DNA from: Phaeobacter sp. B1627
Lineage (GTDB): Bacteria; Pseudomonadota; Alphaproteobacteria; Rhodobacterales; Rhodobacteraceae
Direction: 5' to 3'
Assembly: GCF_006265095.1 (NCBI RefSeq)
Contig: NZ_VCNK01000025.1
Span: 51,190 to 115,189 of the forward strand
Length of the DNA: 64,000 bases
Shown one piece after another: positions 27,191 through 35,729 of the stretch. A program made the translations under genes and the position numbers. Under the pieces are notes generated by a model. It had not been told where the DNA came from and made no database searches. It saw only the letters and a program-made list of their open reading frames with translations. Position 1 is the first letter of the stretch. Every line of letters starts with the position of its first letter.

Positions 27191-27946
27191 TCAGGATCGG
27201 ACAAATACCGGCTGCTCCGGGGTCGAGGATGCGGCATCAAAGGCATAGCCTCCGACATTGAAAGCCTCAATGTCGGAGGGGGATGTGACGCCGGTTTCAA
27301 GGACCCAGCGCGCCATCGCGCCCCGTGCGCGCTTTGCGGCGATCCCAATCACACGCCGTACGCCTCCACGATCCTCTTCAAAGCGCGGACTGACCATCGA
27401 CAGCCCGCCCAAAGCGTCCCGGTTCACGGCTTTGCCATATTCCTCGGAAGCGAGATTAAGCACCCTGTCGGTGTCCACTGCGGCAGCGTCCTGCACGATG
27501 GCCTCTGCGATCCGGGAGCCCCAGAATTTGTAGAGAGTGCCCGCTGCATGGCCCGGGCATTTTCGTCCCATCTCAAGGCGATACGCGCAAACCCCATCAG
27601 TCGGGCGAAGCAGACCGTAGAGACCCGACAGCAGGCGCAGCCGTCGGGGCGCATCGCTGCGCGCCACATCGTTCAGCGTTGCAAACTCAAGTTCCTTATA
27701 GACATCACCGTCGAACATCAGCCCGGCCGCGCAGTCTCCGTCCCGCCGCCAGGCCCGAAAGCGGGCACGGTTCAATTCGGCAATCGCGGGGGAGACTTTC
27801 ATGATCGCGCTGATTTCAGCCTCGGACCACTGGCGCGCGACGGTCACCAGCTCTTCGGCCTGATCGAGAAACCGCGGCACTGTCGTCGCCTGCCCCGCAG
27901 CCCGTTGCTCGTTCACATTCTTGGCGGGCGAAAGCAAAATGATCAC
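27191..27946 (-). CDS. yaaA: Peroxide stress protein YaaA (DUF328)
   Basis: 251-residue YaaA/UPF0246 protein, which in E. coli lowers free iron and limits peroxide damage and has DNA-binding ability. Family motifs are all present: IILLSPAKN at the start, MFDGDVYKELEF, LSGLYGLLRPTDGVCAYRLEMGRK, NLASEEYGKAV and KRARGAMARW. The start is GTG at 27946 with GGAGA about 10 bp upstream. It lies about 200 bp downstream of nothing else on its strand except recQ further downstream, so it may be a single-gene unit or read toward the kinase end. Identification is secure. Confidence 0.92.
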   Translation of the reverse strand: MIILLSPAKNVNEQRAAGQATTVPRFLDQAEELVTVARQWSEAEISAIMKVSPAIAELNRARFRAWRRDGDCAAGLMFDGDVYKELEFATLNDVARSDAPRRLRLLSGLYGLLRPTDGVCAYRLEMGRKCPGHAAGTLYKFWGSRIAEAIVQDAAAVDTDRVLNLASEEYGKAVNRDALGGLSMVSPRFEEDRGGVRRVIGIAAKRARGAMARWVLETGVTSPSDIEAFNVGGYAFDAASSTPEQPVFVRS

Positions 27947-28150
27947 CGGGAGGTCTCCGTATGTTTTGTGCGGTTCGGAAAAACTGGTCGCTTTCCGGGG
28001 AATACAGGCGGACTAGCCTCTTTTGCATCGACAAGGCAACAGCCCAGAGCGGTTTCCAACGCGACCCATAGCCCAGGATATGGTCAATGATCAGCCCTGA
28101 CCCAACAGGATATGGCAGGCGGCTGACTGGTATATGACAGCAGACCCGAG

Positions 28151-30190
28151 CTATCCTGCGCCGCGCAGGACATCCAGAAACGCCATCGCGAAACGTTCGG
28201 CGCGGCGCTCCCCCAGCAGACGCTCCAGCCCGGTCCGGTCGTCACTGCGCATCTGAGCCACCTTTGCCAGCATCGAGGCCGAGCACGTCAACGGCTTCTG
28301 CGTTCCACAATCGCCGCGTTGCAACTGCGCCTGAACCTCAAGAAGCGTGTCATAAATCGACCCTTGTTCGCGGCCCGCCAGCTTGCGCCGCGCCGGGTGC
28401 AGCGCGGCGGCCTCTCCGGTGATGACGTTCAGAAAGTCATCGCCATATCGGTCCAGCTTCTTGGCCCCTACTCCGCTGATCCGCGCCATCTCATCAAGCG
28501 TTTGCGGCCGCTGCTCCGCCATTTCGATCAAGGTCCGGTCCGGGAAGATCACATAGGCCGGCACTTTCTGCGACTCCGCGAGCGCCCTGCGTTTTGCCTT
28601 GAGGGCCGACATCAGCGGGGCGTCCTCTTCCGAGACCAATTCCCTGACGGCCGGGCGGCGCGTGGCGGATTTCACCGTGTCCTTGCGCAAAGTTATCTCT
28701 GCTTCGCCCCGCAGGATCGGCAGAGCCGGTTCGGTCATTCGCAGCGCCCCGTGACGTTCGGGATCGGGACGCACCAGATCACGGCCCATCATCTGCCGGA
28801 AGATCGCCTGCCATTGCGGTTTGCTATGTTCCTTGCCACAGGCAAAGACTGACAGATCGTCGTGCTTTTTCTGCCGCACCCGGTCCGTGGCGTTGCCGAC
28901 CAGTATATCGATCAGATGCCCGGCGCCGTAGGTCTCATCGGTGCGCAACATCGCCGACAAGGCCTTGCGCACGGCCACGGTGCCGTCAAATGTCGCCACC
29001 GGCGTATCGCAGAGGTCGCAATTGCCGCATGGACCGGCCTCTTCGCCAAAATACCCCAGCAACGTCTGGCGGCGACAGGTCATCGCCTCGGCGAGCCCAA
29101 GCAGCGCATTCAGCCGGGCATGATCCGCCGTACGTCGTTCCGGTGGTGCCAGCCCTTCGTCGATCTGCGTCCGGCGCAGCCGTATATCTTCGGGACCGAA
29201 CAGCGTCATCGTCTCGGCCGGCGCCCCATCGCGCCCACCCCGCCCGATCTCCTGGTAATAAGCCTCGATCGATTTCGGCAGATCAGCATGGGCCACCCAA
29301 CGGATGTCCGGCTTGTCAATGCCCATGCCGAAGGCCACGGTTGCCACCACAATCAACCCGTCCTCGCGGGCAAAGCGGGTCTCGACCCTGCGTCGGTCCC
29401 CGGCGTCCATGCCACCATGGTAGTGACACGCCACGTGGCCGGACGCGTCCAGCGCCCGCGCGATATCTTCGGTCTTGGCGCGGGTGCCGCAATAGACGAT
29501 GCCTGACTGGCCACGCCGGGCAGCGGCAAAATCGAGGATCTGCTTGCGCGGGCTGTCCTTGGCGGCAAAGGCGAGGTGGATATTTGGACGGTCAAACCCA
29601 CGCAGGAAGGCCCGTGGCGGCTCCCCATCGAACAGTTTCCGGACGATTTCTTCCTGCGTTTCCTGATCTGCTGTCGCGGTAAAAGCCGCCAGTGGCACGC
29701 CCAGCGTGCGACGCAGCTCCCCTATCCGCAGATAGTCGGGACGGAAATCATGCCCCCATTGGCTGACGCAATGGGCCTCATCCACCGCGATCAGGGACAC
29801 GCCGATGCGCCGCAACATCCCCATTGCACTGCCGGCCGCCAGCCGCTCCGGTGCCATATAGAGCAGCTTCAACTCGCCGGCTTCGATAGCATTCCAAACG
29901 GCTTCTGTTTCTTCATCCGTGTTGCCGGAGGTCAGCGCCCCGGCACAAACGCCCGCCTCCTGCAGCGCCCGGACTTGATCGCGCATCAGGGCGATCAACG
30001 GTGAAATCACCACCGTGACCCCCTCACGGAGCAACGCGGGGAGCTGAAAGCACAAGGATTTACCACCCCCCGTCGGCATAATCGCCAGAACGTTTTCGCC
30101 CGCGGTCACAGCATCGACGATCTCTTCCTGACCGGGACGAAAGCCGTCGAAGCCGAAGAGTTCGCGCAACAGAGGGATTGCGTCGGTCAT
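28151..30190 (-). CDS. recQ: ATP-dependent DNA helicase RecQ
   Basis: 679-residue 3'-5' helicase in recombination repair and fork processing. Helicase motif I is MPTGGGKSLCFQLP, motif II is VDEAHCVSQWGHDFRPDY, and motif VI lies in QEIGRGGRDG. The zinc-binding RQC region has CRRQTLLGYFGEEAGPCGNCDLC, and the HRDC domain is TLIEMAEQRPQTLDEMARI. A further 80 or so residues follow HRDC. I start it at the ATG at 30190 (MTDAIPLL). Upstream is an unrelated 10-codon frame (30220 to 30189) whose TGA overlaps the ATG; it may be chance. yggT lies upstream on the same strand. Confidence 0.95.
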   Translation of the reverse strand: MTDAIPLLRELFGFDGFRPGQEEIVDAVTAGENVLAIMPTGGGKSLCFQLPALLREGVTVVISPLIALMRDQVRALQEAGVCAGALTSGNTDEETEAVWNAIEAGELKLLYMAPERLAAGSAMGMLRRIGVSLIAVDEAHCVSQWGHDFRPDYLRIGELRRTLGVPLAAFTATADQETQEEIVRKLFDGEPPRAFLRGFDRPNIHLAFAAKDSPRKQILDFAAARRGQSGIVYCGTRAKTEDIARALDASGHVACHYHGGMDAGDRRRVETRFAREDGLIVVATVAFGMGIDKPDIRWVAHADLPKSIEAYYQEIGRGGRDGAPAETMTLFGPEDIRLRRTQIDEGLAPPERRTADHARLNALLGLAEAMTCRRQTLLGYFGEEAGPCGNCDLCDTPVATFDGTVAVRKALSAMLRTDETYGAGHLIDILVGNATDRVRQKKHDDLSVFACGKEHSKPQWQAIFRQMMGRDLVRPDPERHGALRMTEPALPILRGEAEITLRKDTVKSATRRPAVRELVSEEDAPLMSALKAKRRALAESQKVPAYVIFPDRTLIEMAEQRPQTLDEMARISGVGAKKLDRYGDDFLNVITGEAAALHPARRKLAGREQGSIYDTLLEVQAQLQRGDCGTQKPLTCSASMLAKVAQMRSDDRTGLERLLGERRAERFAMAFLDVLRGAG

Positions 30191-30363
30191 GCTGGGTGGC
30201 CTGTGGGTTTGGTGCTCATGATTTGGGCGGCACAATCCCACAGGTCGAATCGGCGCACAAGGGCAACCGCTTCAGATCCCGCAATGAGCAACGCAGCGCG
30301 CCGCACACACGGCCGGGCGCAGAGGCGCAGGCCAGCCACCCCTGCGGGATCCGCGCAATCGTG

Positions 30364-30651
30364 TCAGTAGAATGCAGCTGCGTTGTTGGTCAGGATGATG
30401 CGCAGCGCGTAGACCGCGATCAACACCACCAGCGGTGCCAGATCCACGCCCTGCATATTGGGCATGAGGCGGCGCACCGGCGCGTAAATCGGCTCCAGAA
30501 TGCGGTTCAGACCATACCAGATCTGCGCCACGAACTGTTGATTGAGGTTCAGGACCTGAAAGTTGATCAACCAGCTCATGATGACATGGGCAATAATAAA
30601 GAACCAGACAACGTCCAGAACCAGCATCAGGATTTGAAACAGTGACTGCAT
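30364..30651 (-). CDS. YggT family inner-membrane protein
   Basis: 95-residue YggT protein with two hydrophobic segments (ILMLVLDVVWFFIIAHVIMSWLI and LAPLVVLIAVYALRIILT). They flank the conserved loop with LEPIYAPVRRLMPNMQGVDLAP. The start at 30651 (MQSLFQILML) is preceded by AAGGAAG; a longer frame to 30720 adds a non-conserved leader. YggT proteins are linked to osmotic tolerance and cell-division-cluster genes in other bacteria; here the gene sits upstream of recQ on the same strand with 170 bp between them. Confidence 0.88.
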   Translation of the reverse strand: MQSLFQILMLVLDVVWFFIIAHVIMSWLINFQVLNLNQQFVAQIWYGLNRILEPIYAPVRRLMPNMQGVDLAPLVVLIAVYALRIILTNNAAAFY

Positions 30652-30783
30652 CTTGCGAACTTCCTTTTTCGGACGTGTAACAGGTAGGCAGGAGATGCCG
30701 ATTTCGCAACCCTTCCGCAAGGTCCCTGGTTGACGCTATGTGAACAGGTGGCATCTAGGAGACAAGTAAACCGGAGCGTTCAG

Positions 30784-31362
30784 ATGTACCCGATTGTCCG
30801 CCTGCTGAAAGACGCAGCCCTCGCCAGCCGCCAATCGCCTCTGGCGCCGCTCGATACCCATGTGTCCCGCCATCGCTGCTGGCCCTGGGACATCGACATC
30901 TGGATGGAACTGAACAACGGCCGCACGCTGACGCTCTACGATATCGGGCGCACCATGCTGACCCTGCGCACGGGCCTCGCCACTGTATTGAAGCGTGAAA
31001 AATGGGCAGTGGCCGTCGCGGGCACCTCCATTCGCTACCGCCGCCGCATCAAGGCGTTTGAAACCTTCGAGATGAAAAGCCGCGCCATCGGCTGGGACGA
31101 CCGGTTTATCTATGTCGAACAGGGCATGTGGAAGGCGAATGGCGAATGTGCCAATCACGCCCTGTTGCGGACGGTCGTGACCGACAGCGCAGGCATCGTG
31201 CCGCCCGTCCGCGTGATCCAGGCCTGGGGCGCCAAAATAGACAGTCCAAAGTTGCCGGACTGGGTCCTCGCCTGGTGCGCGGCAGAGGACAAACGCCCCT
31301 GGCCGCCGATGCACGAAGCACCCCAAAGCCCGGAGGATGTAACGCTTGCCAGCGCCTCCTGA
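30784..31362 (+). CDS. Acyl-CoA thioesterase-like (hotdog fold) protein
   Basis: 192-residue protein of the 4HBT/THEM6-like hotdog group. Diagnostic segments are CWPWDIDIWMELNNGRTLTLYDIGR (the position where the family has the catalytic Asp and Asn) and a beta-sheet run AVAVAGTSIRYRRRIKAFETFEMKSRAIGWDDRFIYVEQ. The length is normal for the group. The ATG at 30784 has GGAG about 8 bp upstream; a longer frame from 30730 is rejected. It is divergent from yggT and followed by the MFS transporter gene 45 bp downstream. Substrate unknown. Confidence 0.8.
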   Translation: MYPIVRLLKDAALASRQSPLAPLDTHVSRHRCWPWDIDIWMELNNGRTLTLYDIGRTMLTLRTGLATVLKREKWAVAVAGTSIRYRRRIKAFETFEMKSRAIGWDDRFIYVEQGMWKANGECANHALLRTVVTDSAGIVPPVRVIQAWGAKIDSPKLPDWVLAWCAAEDKRPWPPMHEAPQSPEDVTLASAS

Positions 31363-31407
31363 CGCCTGCCATACCTTGGCCTGATCAGAATGGTCCCGGG
31401 GGCAGAC

Positions 31408-32790
31408 ATGGCGGAACTCAGCACGGCACACAGGTCCCTGCGCAAACGCATCTGGGGATGGTGGTTTTTCGATTGGGCCAGCCAGCCGTATCACACCTTG
31501 CTGGTCACCTTCGTGTTCGGCCCCTTCTTTGCAGCAACCGCAACGCAGTATTTCCTCGGCACCGGCCTCGACGCAGAGGCCGCCCGCGCACAGGCCCAAT
31601 CGAGCTGGTCGCTCTGCCTCACGATCACCGGCCTGATCATCGGTCTCTCGGCGCCCTTCCTCGGAGCTCTGGCGGACCTTGCCGGCCGCAAGCTGCCCTG
31701 GATCGTCGGATTTTCAATCGCCTACGTGCTGGGTTCTGCGGGGCTTTGGTTCATGGATCCAGGCGGCAGCAATCTGTGGTGGATGTTGATCAGCTTTGGC
31801 ATCGGCTTTATCGGGGCGGAGTTCGCGCTGGTTTTTGTCAATGCACAACTGCCCTCCCTCGGCACCAAGGAAGAGCTGGGGCAGGTCTCGGGCTCCGGCT
31901 TTGCCTTCGGATACCTCGGCGGCGTCATCTCGCTGTTCATCATGCTTTTGCTGTTTGTCGAACAGGAGAGCGGCAAGACATTGATCGGCCTTGATCCGCT
32001 GCTGGGGCTGGACGCCAGCCAAAAGCAAGGCACCCGCGCCGTCGGGCCCTTTGTGGCGATTTGGTTTGCGGTTTTCATGGTGCCCTATTTCCTGTGGGTG
32101 CGCGAGCCGCGAACCACCAAACGCGGCGGCGCAAACCTGCGGCAGGCGATCGCCATGGTCGTCGCCTCGGTCAAAGGGCTGGCACATCGCAAAAGCATGG
32201 CAAACTACCTTGTCTCTTCCATGCTGTACCGCGATGCGCTGAACGGTCTTTATGGTTTTGGCGGCGTCTATGCCGGATTGATACTGGACTGGTCGATCAC
32301 CCAGATCGGCATCTTCGGCATCATCGCGGCGATTTCGGCGGCGGCCTTCAGCTGGGTCGGCGGGCTGCTGGATCGGCGGCTGGGTCCCAAACCGGTGATC
32401 ATCGCGGCGATTCTGGTGCTCAGTTTCGTCTGTCTGATTGTGGTCAGCATGTCCCGGGTTCAGATCTTCGGGATCGCTTTTGCACCGGGCTCCGGCCTGC
32501 CGGACCAGATCTTCTTTGCCTGCGGCGTGCTGATTGGAGGGTTCGGCGGAATCCTGCAGGCCACCAGCCGCACCTTGATGGTGCGTCATACCTCGCCGGA
32601 AACTGAGACCGAAGCCTTTGGTCTTTATGGGCTTTCCGGACGCGCCACCGCCTTTCTCGCGCCTGCGCTGATTGGCTTGATGACAACAGTGACGGGAAAT
32701 GCACGCCTCGGGATCACACCGGTGATTGCACTCTTTGCCCTGGGTCTGCTTTTATTGGCATGGGTGGATGGCGAAGGAGATCAGGATTGA
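31408..32790 (+). CDS. MFS transporter, UMF1/Atg22-like family
   Basis: 460-residue integral membrane protein with about 12 hydrophobic segments. The opening IWGWWFFDWASQPYHTLLVTFVFGPFF is the hallmark of the UMF1 (Atg22/BtlA-like) family, as is ADLAGRKLPW between segments 2 and 3. A second half begins about residue 260 (YLVSSMLYRDALNGLYGFGGVYA). The ATG at 31408 is chosen because GGGGG lies just upstream; an ATG at 31390 adds six residues. It overlaps no neighbour, and mepA follows five bases after its stop. Substrate unknown; fungal relatives export amino acids from vacuoles. Confidence 0.87.
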   Translation: MAELSTAHRSLRKRIWGWWFFDWASQPYHTLLVTFVFGPFFAATATQYFLGTGLDAEAARAQAQSSWSLCLTITGLIIGLSAPFLGALADLAGRKLPWIVGFSIAYVLGSAGLWFMDPGGSNLWWMLISFGIGFIGAEFALVFVNAQLPSLGTKEELGQVSGSGFAFGYLGGVISLFIMLLLFVEQESGKTLIGLDPLLGLDASQKQGTRAVGPFVAIWFAVFMVPYFLWVREPRTTKRGGANLRQAIAMVVASVKGLAHRKSMANYLVSSMLYRDALNGLYGFGGVYAGLILDWSITQIGIFGIIAAISAAAFSWVGGLLDRRLGPKPVIIAAILVLSFVCLIVVSMSRVQIFGIAFAPGSGLPDQIFFACGVLIGGFGGILQATSRTLMVRHTSPETETEAFGLYGLSGRATAFLAPALIGLMTTVTGNARLGITPVIALFALGLLLLAWVDGEGDQD

Positions 32791-32795
32791 GGTTC

Positions 32796-33707
32796 ATGCG
32801 ACATATCACCCTCGCGGCACTGCTTCTTGCGGCCTGTGCTCCTGCGCAGGACAGCCAGCGGACGACCCCTGCGGCCTTTGCGAATAAAGCCGCGTCTTCG
32901 GTTCCCGCGAAACAGCTGTTCGGGGTCAAGCGGAGCGCCTCTGCCCAGCGCCCGGCGCCTTTCGGATCCTACGCCAAGGGATGTGTCGCCGGTGCCGCGC
33001 AACTGCCGGAGACAGGTCCGACCTGGCAGGCCATGCGCCTCAGCCGGAATCGCAATTGGGGACACCCGGAAACCATCGACTTTATCCGTGACCTGAGCCG
33101 CTCCGCCGCCCGCATGCCCGGCTGGCAGGGCCTTTATGTGGGCGACATCAGTCAACCCAGAGGCGGGCCGATGTTGTCAGGCCACCGCAGTCACCAGATC
33201 GGGCTGGATGCCGACATCTGGATGCTGCCGCCCGAGCGGCTTGATCTCAGCCGACAGGAGCGGGAGAATATTTCATCGATTTCGCTACGGCGCGCCAACG
33301 GGGCCTATGTCAACAGCAACTGGAGCGCCCAGCACCACGCCCTACTCAAGGCTGCTGCCGAAGATCCCCGCGTGGCGCGGATCTTTGTTTTCCCCGGCGC
33401 CAAGGTCAAAATGTGCGAGACAGAAACCGGTGATCGCAGCTATCTGCGCAAGATCCGGCCCTGGTGGGGGCACCACTACCATTTCCACGTCCGGCTGAAC
33501 TGCCCGCGCGGGGCGCGAGGCTGCGTTGAACAGGCGCCTCCCCCACCTGGAGACGGCTGCGCAGATGCGCGCCAGTGGGTGGCCGACATCCTTGATCCGC
33601 CGCCACCGAAACCCGTCGATCCGAATGCGCCAAAGCCGAAACCCCGCCGGGACTACACACTCACGGATCTTCCTCAGCAATGCGCAGCCGTCCTCTCTTC
33701 CGACTGA
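32796..33707 (+). CDS. mepA: Penicillin-insensitive murein endopeptidase, lipoprotein form
   Basis: 303-residue M74 LAS-type zinc peptidase that cleaves D-Ala-mDAP cross-links in peptidoglycan. The N-terminus MRHITLAALLLAACAP has a lipobox (LAAC), so it is probably a lipoprotein rather than a free periplasmic enzyme. Zinc and active-site residues are seen in SGHRSHQIGLDADIW and WWGHHYHFHVRL. The C-terminus carries a proline-rich tail (DPPPPKPVDPNAPKPKPRR). It starts 5 bases after the MFS stop, suggesting one transcript, and its 3' end overlaps the next gene by 28 bases. Confidence 0.92.
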   Translation: MRHITLAALLLAACAPAQDSQRTTPAAFANKAASSVPAKQLFGVKRSASAQRPAPFGSYAKGCVAGAAQLPETGPTWQAMRLSRNRNWGHPETIDFIRDLSRSAARMPGWQGLYVGDISQPRGGPMLSGHRSHQIGLDADIWMLPPERLDLSRQERENISSISLRRANGAYVNSNWSAQHHALLKAAAEDPRVARIFVFPGAKVKMCETETGDRSYLRKIRPWWGHHYHFHVRLNCPRGARGCVEQAPPPPGDGCADARQWVADILDPPPPKPVDPNAPKPKPRRDYTLTDLPQQCAAVLSSD

Positions 33708-34615
33708 TTTCGCTCGCCATTGCGGCATTGTTGATGTTCTACGCCGTGCCTTGGGCCGCGACGGCAGTCTGGAACGTCAGCAGAGCAGCGACAAACACCG
33801 CGGACTTCATCGGCAGCTACAGATGGAGTATATCCGCGCCATGGTTTGGCGGTTTCTCCGGCATCGAAGTCACTGAGGACGGCACCGGCTTCACTGCGAT
33901 CACCGACCGGGCTCATATCGTCGAAGGCATATTCCTGCGCCGGGGTGATACCATCCACGACATTCAAATCACGCGGGATGAGCGGCTCGCAGACCACGAC
34001 ACCCAGGAGATCCGCGGCCGCAAGGAAGACAGCGAAGGCCTGGCAATTGCAGCAAACGGGACCCGCTATGTCTCGTTTGAAAATCCTAACCGGGTGGTGG
34101 AATATACGGAAAACGGCACGCGCGAACTCCCGCGTCCCGCCGGTTTCAACACGTTCCGGTTCAACAAATCATTTGAATCCCTGGCGGTGAACCCGGCAGT
34201 GAACGGAGCGGAACAATTGCTCCTGATCGCGGAAAAGCCTTCCTCGCAGCCAGATGTATCGCAAGTCTGGGTCTGGCGGGACACAACCGGGTGGGAAGCA
34301 TTGGGCGCCTACCCCGAACATGACGGGTTTTTACCGGTGGGCGCTGATTTCGGACCGGATGGATTTCTGTATGTGCTGGAACGGAAATTCGTCTCTGTCG
34401 GGTTTCGGACGCGCCTCCGACGCTTTTCTCTCTCTGGTGATGGCCTGACCGGGGGTGATATTCTGCTGAACACAGCGCTCGCACAGCATGACAATCTTGA
34501 AGGCGTGAGTATCTGGCGGGATGCAGCAGGTGCCCTCCGGGCCACGATGATATCGGACGACAACTTCCTCTGGATACAGAGGACGGAAATCACGGAATAC
34601 CGCCTGCCAGAGTGA
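33680..34615 (+). CDS. Secreted esterase-like protein of the phytase-related beta-propeller family
   Basis: 311-residue protein with an N-terminal signal or anchor segment (LISLAIAALLMFYAVPWAATAVW) and a beta-propeller-type domain (PF13449-like, 'esterase-like activity of phytase'). Characteristic runs are FSGIEVTEDGTGFTAITDRA, DSEGLAIAANGTRYVSFE, SFESLAVNP, GADFGPDGFLYVLER and NLEGVSIWRD. The start overlaps the end of mepA by 28 bases, so the two are probably co-translated. The stop codon lies inside the first unit of an 8-bp tandem repeat. The enzyme activity is inferred from the family only. Confidence 0.78.
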   Translation: MRSRPLFRLISLAIAALLMFYAVPWAATAVWNVSRAATNTADFIGSYRWSISAPWFGGFSGIEVTEDGTGFTAITDRAHIVEGIFLRRGDTIHDIQITRDERLADHDTQEIRGRKEDSEGLAIAANGTRYVSFENPNRVVEYTENGTRELPRPAGFNTFRFNKSFESLAVNPAVNGAEQLLLIAEKPSSQPDVSQVWVWRDTTGWEALGAYPEHDGFLPVGADFGPDGFLYVLERKFVSVGFRTRLRRFSLSGDGLTGGDILLNTALAQHDNLEGVSIWRDAAGALRATMISDDNFLWIQRTEITEYRLPE

Positions 34616-34644
34616 CAGAGTGACAGAGTGACAGAGTGACAGAG
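34608..34644. repeat. 8-bp tandem repeat CAGAGTGA, 4.6 units
   Basis: Four exact copies of CAGAGTGA plus CAGAG begin three codons from the end of the phytase-like gene; the first TGA in the array is its stop codon. Unit loss or gain downstream of the stop would not alter the protein, but changes in the first unit could extend it. It is the only microsatellite of this kind I noticed in the window. Confidence 0.85.
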
Positions 34645-34763
34645 CCCCGCCAGATGGCGAATCACTTGCAATTTTACCAGTGGGCCACTAGACGCAACGA
34701 TCATTTGCGCCCGATCACGGGTGCACAAGTCTCCGCGACCTTGTCTAAAAAACGGATCCAAAT

Positions 34764-35396
34764 ATGACCCGCACTTATCTTCCTGGCATTCTTGCCATGG
34801 CCGCCGTCGTTGTGGCCTCCAATATCCTGGTTCAGTTTCTCTTCGGCAACTGGCTCACTTGGGGGGCCTTCACCTACCCGGTCGCCTTCCTCGTCACCGA
34901 TGTCATGAACCGCGTCTACGGGGCAACCGCCGCCCGCCGCGTCGTTCTGGCAGGCTTTGCCGTTGGCGTGATCTGCTCGCTTGTCGGCACTCAGATCATG
35001 GGCGAATTCGGCCCCCTTGTGACCCTGCGCATTGCCATCGGCTCCGGCGTGGCGTTCCTCGTTGCACAACTGTCAGACGTGGCAATCTTCTCCGCCCTGC
35101 GTGGCGGCAAATGGTGGCGCGCACCACTGGCCTCGACATTGGTCGGCTCCACGCTGGACACCGCCATCTTCTTTACGGTCGCCTTCTCCGGCGCCCTGAC
35201 CGCGCTGGAACCGGGCAATGATGTCTCCTGGGCAGGCGAAATGCTGCCGCTTCTGGGATCTGGTCCGATAGCCCCGCTTTGGGTGTCACTGGCCGTGGCC
35301 GACTGGGGCGTGAAACTCTCGCTGGCGCTGGTCGCCCTGGTTCCATTCCGCCTCATCGTTGCCCGTCTCACCGGCAATCAGGCCACCACAGCCTGA
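34764..35396 (+). CDS. VUT family queuosine-precursor transporter (YhhQ/QueT type)
   Basis: 210-residue membrane protein with about six hydrophobic segments. The conserved YPVAFLVTDVMNRVYGATAARRVV and APLASTLVGSTLDTAIFF motifs mark the vitamin-uptake-transporter group whose E. coli member YhhQ imports queuosine precursors (preQ0/preQ1) for tRNA modification. The ATG at 34764 has only a weak GGATC-like site. I looked for a preQ1 riboswitch in the 120 bp upstream and saw none I could support. The family call is good; substrate is from the family. Confidence 0.82.
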   Translation: MTRTYLPGILAMAAVVVASNILVQFLFGNWLTWGAFTYPVAFLVTDVMNRVYGATAARRVVLAGFAVGVICSLVGTQIMGEFGPLVTLRIAIGSGVAFLVAQLSDVAIFSALRGGKWWRAPLASTLVGSTLDTAIFFTVAFSGALTALEPGNDVSWAGEMLPLLGSGPIAPLWVSLAVADWGVKLSLALVALVPFRLIVARLTGNQATTA

Positions 35397-35465
35397 TTTC
35401 GCGTGAATTTCATTTGGTGATCCTTCGCATCCGTGCCAGTCTCAGGACTATCGGAAACAATGAGC

Positions 35466-35481
35466 AAAGGAGGTGATCCAG
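35466..35481 (+). promoter_or_regulatory. 16-nt perfect complement to the 16S rRNA 3' end (extended Shine-Dalgarno)
   Basis: AAAGGAGGTGATCCAG is the exact reverse complement of the canonical bacterial 16S 3' tail CTGGATCACCTCCTTT. Ordinary ribosome-binding sites match 4 to 8 bases; this one matches 16. The core AGGAGG is optimally spaced from a GTG at 35481. The identity is seen directly against the well-known 16S end; this organism's own 16S is not in the window. Confidence 0.75.
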
Positions 35482-35537
35482 TGTCAAGAAAGGTATTGGA
35501 ACAAGGCGCAGCAACAACCGGAGCAGCCCACCCCTGA
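35481..35537 (+). CDS. Candidate 18-residue leader peptide behind an extended Shine-Dalgarno
   Basis: Reading from GTG gives (M)SRKVLEQGAATTGAAHP and a TGA. An in-frame ATG at 35460 would give 25 residues but would place the strong ribosome-binding sequence inside the frame, so the GTG is preferred. The peptide is too short for homology and I do not recognise it. The only argument for translation is the exceptional ribosome-binding site at ideal spacing. A foldable RNA and an intrinsic terminator follow, and arfB lies about 190 bp downstream, so it may be a regulatory leader ORF. Alternatively the whole region is a small RNA. Confidence 0.4.
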   Translation: MSRKVLEQGAATTGAAHP

Positions 35538-35550
35538 GGCAGCCCTCGTT

Positions 35551-35592
35551 GGCAGAGGCCGCACCGGCCGGGTTGTAAAGCCCTCACCTGCC
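35551..35592 (+). ncRNA. Candidate three-way-junction RNA after the leader ORF
   Basis: The segment can fold as an outer helix GGCAG/CTGCC (35551-35555 with 35588-35592). It encloses GGCCG-CAC-CGGCC (35557-35569) and GGGTT-GTAA-AGCCC (35570-35583), the latter closed by a GNRA-type GUAA tetraloop. The string GGGTTGTAAAGC in the last helix also occurs, from memory, in the conserved region of 16S rRNA around position 430. Folding was done by eye; no covariation is available. I do not recognise it as a known RNA family. Confidence 0.35.
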
Positions 35593-35614
35593 TTTGTTCT
35601 CAACAGACCTTCGG

Positions 35615-35646
35615 AAGGGCCGTTCCAGATCGGGGCGGCCCTTTTC
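35615..35646 (+). terminator. Intrinsic terminator before arfB, with overlapping alternative hairpin
   Basis: AAGGGCCG (35615-35622) pairs with CGGCCCTT (35636-35643) and runs into TTTT, a standard rho-independent terminator on the plus strand. A competing small hairpin CCTT-CGG-AAGG (35608-35618) would use the first bases of the 5' arm, which is the geometry of an attenuator. It ends about 85 bp before the arfB start. Confidence 0.6.
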
Positions 35647-35729
35647 CTGTCCCGAGGCGGGGTCAATAGATCGATCCCGTCTGCGGTTCTGGCTTTGCCC
35701 TGTGGCAACAACGCCCTATTGTCCGCCTC

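Noticed and set aside
30189..30220. 10-codon upstream frame overlapping the recQ start (ATGA)
   Set aside because: Too short, no ribosome-binding site, and no independent sign of translation; mentioned only in the recQ entry.
34645..34763. Possible preQ1 riboswitch before the queuosine-precursor-type transporter
   Set aside because: No hairpin plus A-rich tail with the class I pattern and no convincing class II pattern could be found by eye.
35413..35450. TGATCC before the leader ORF as an RpoE promoter
   Set aside because: The sequence at the required spacing does not resemble a -10 element.
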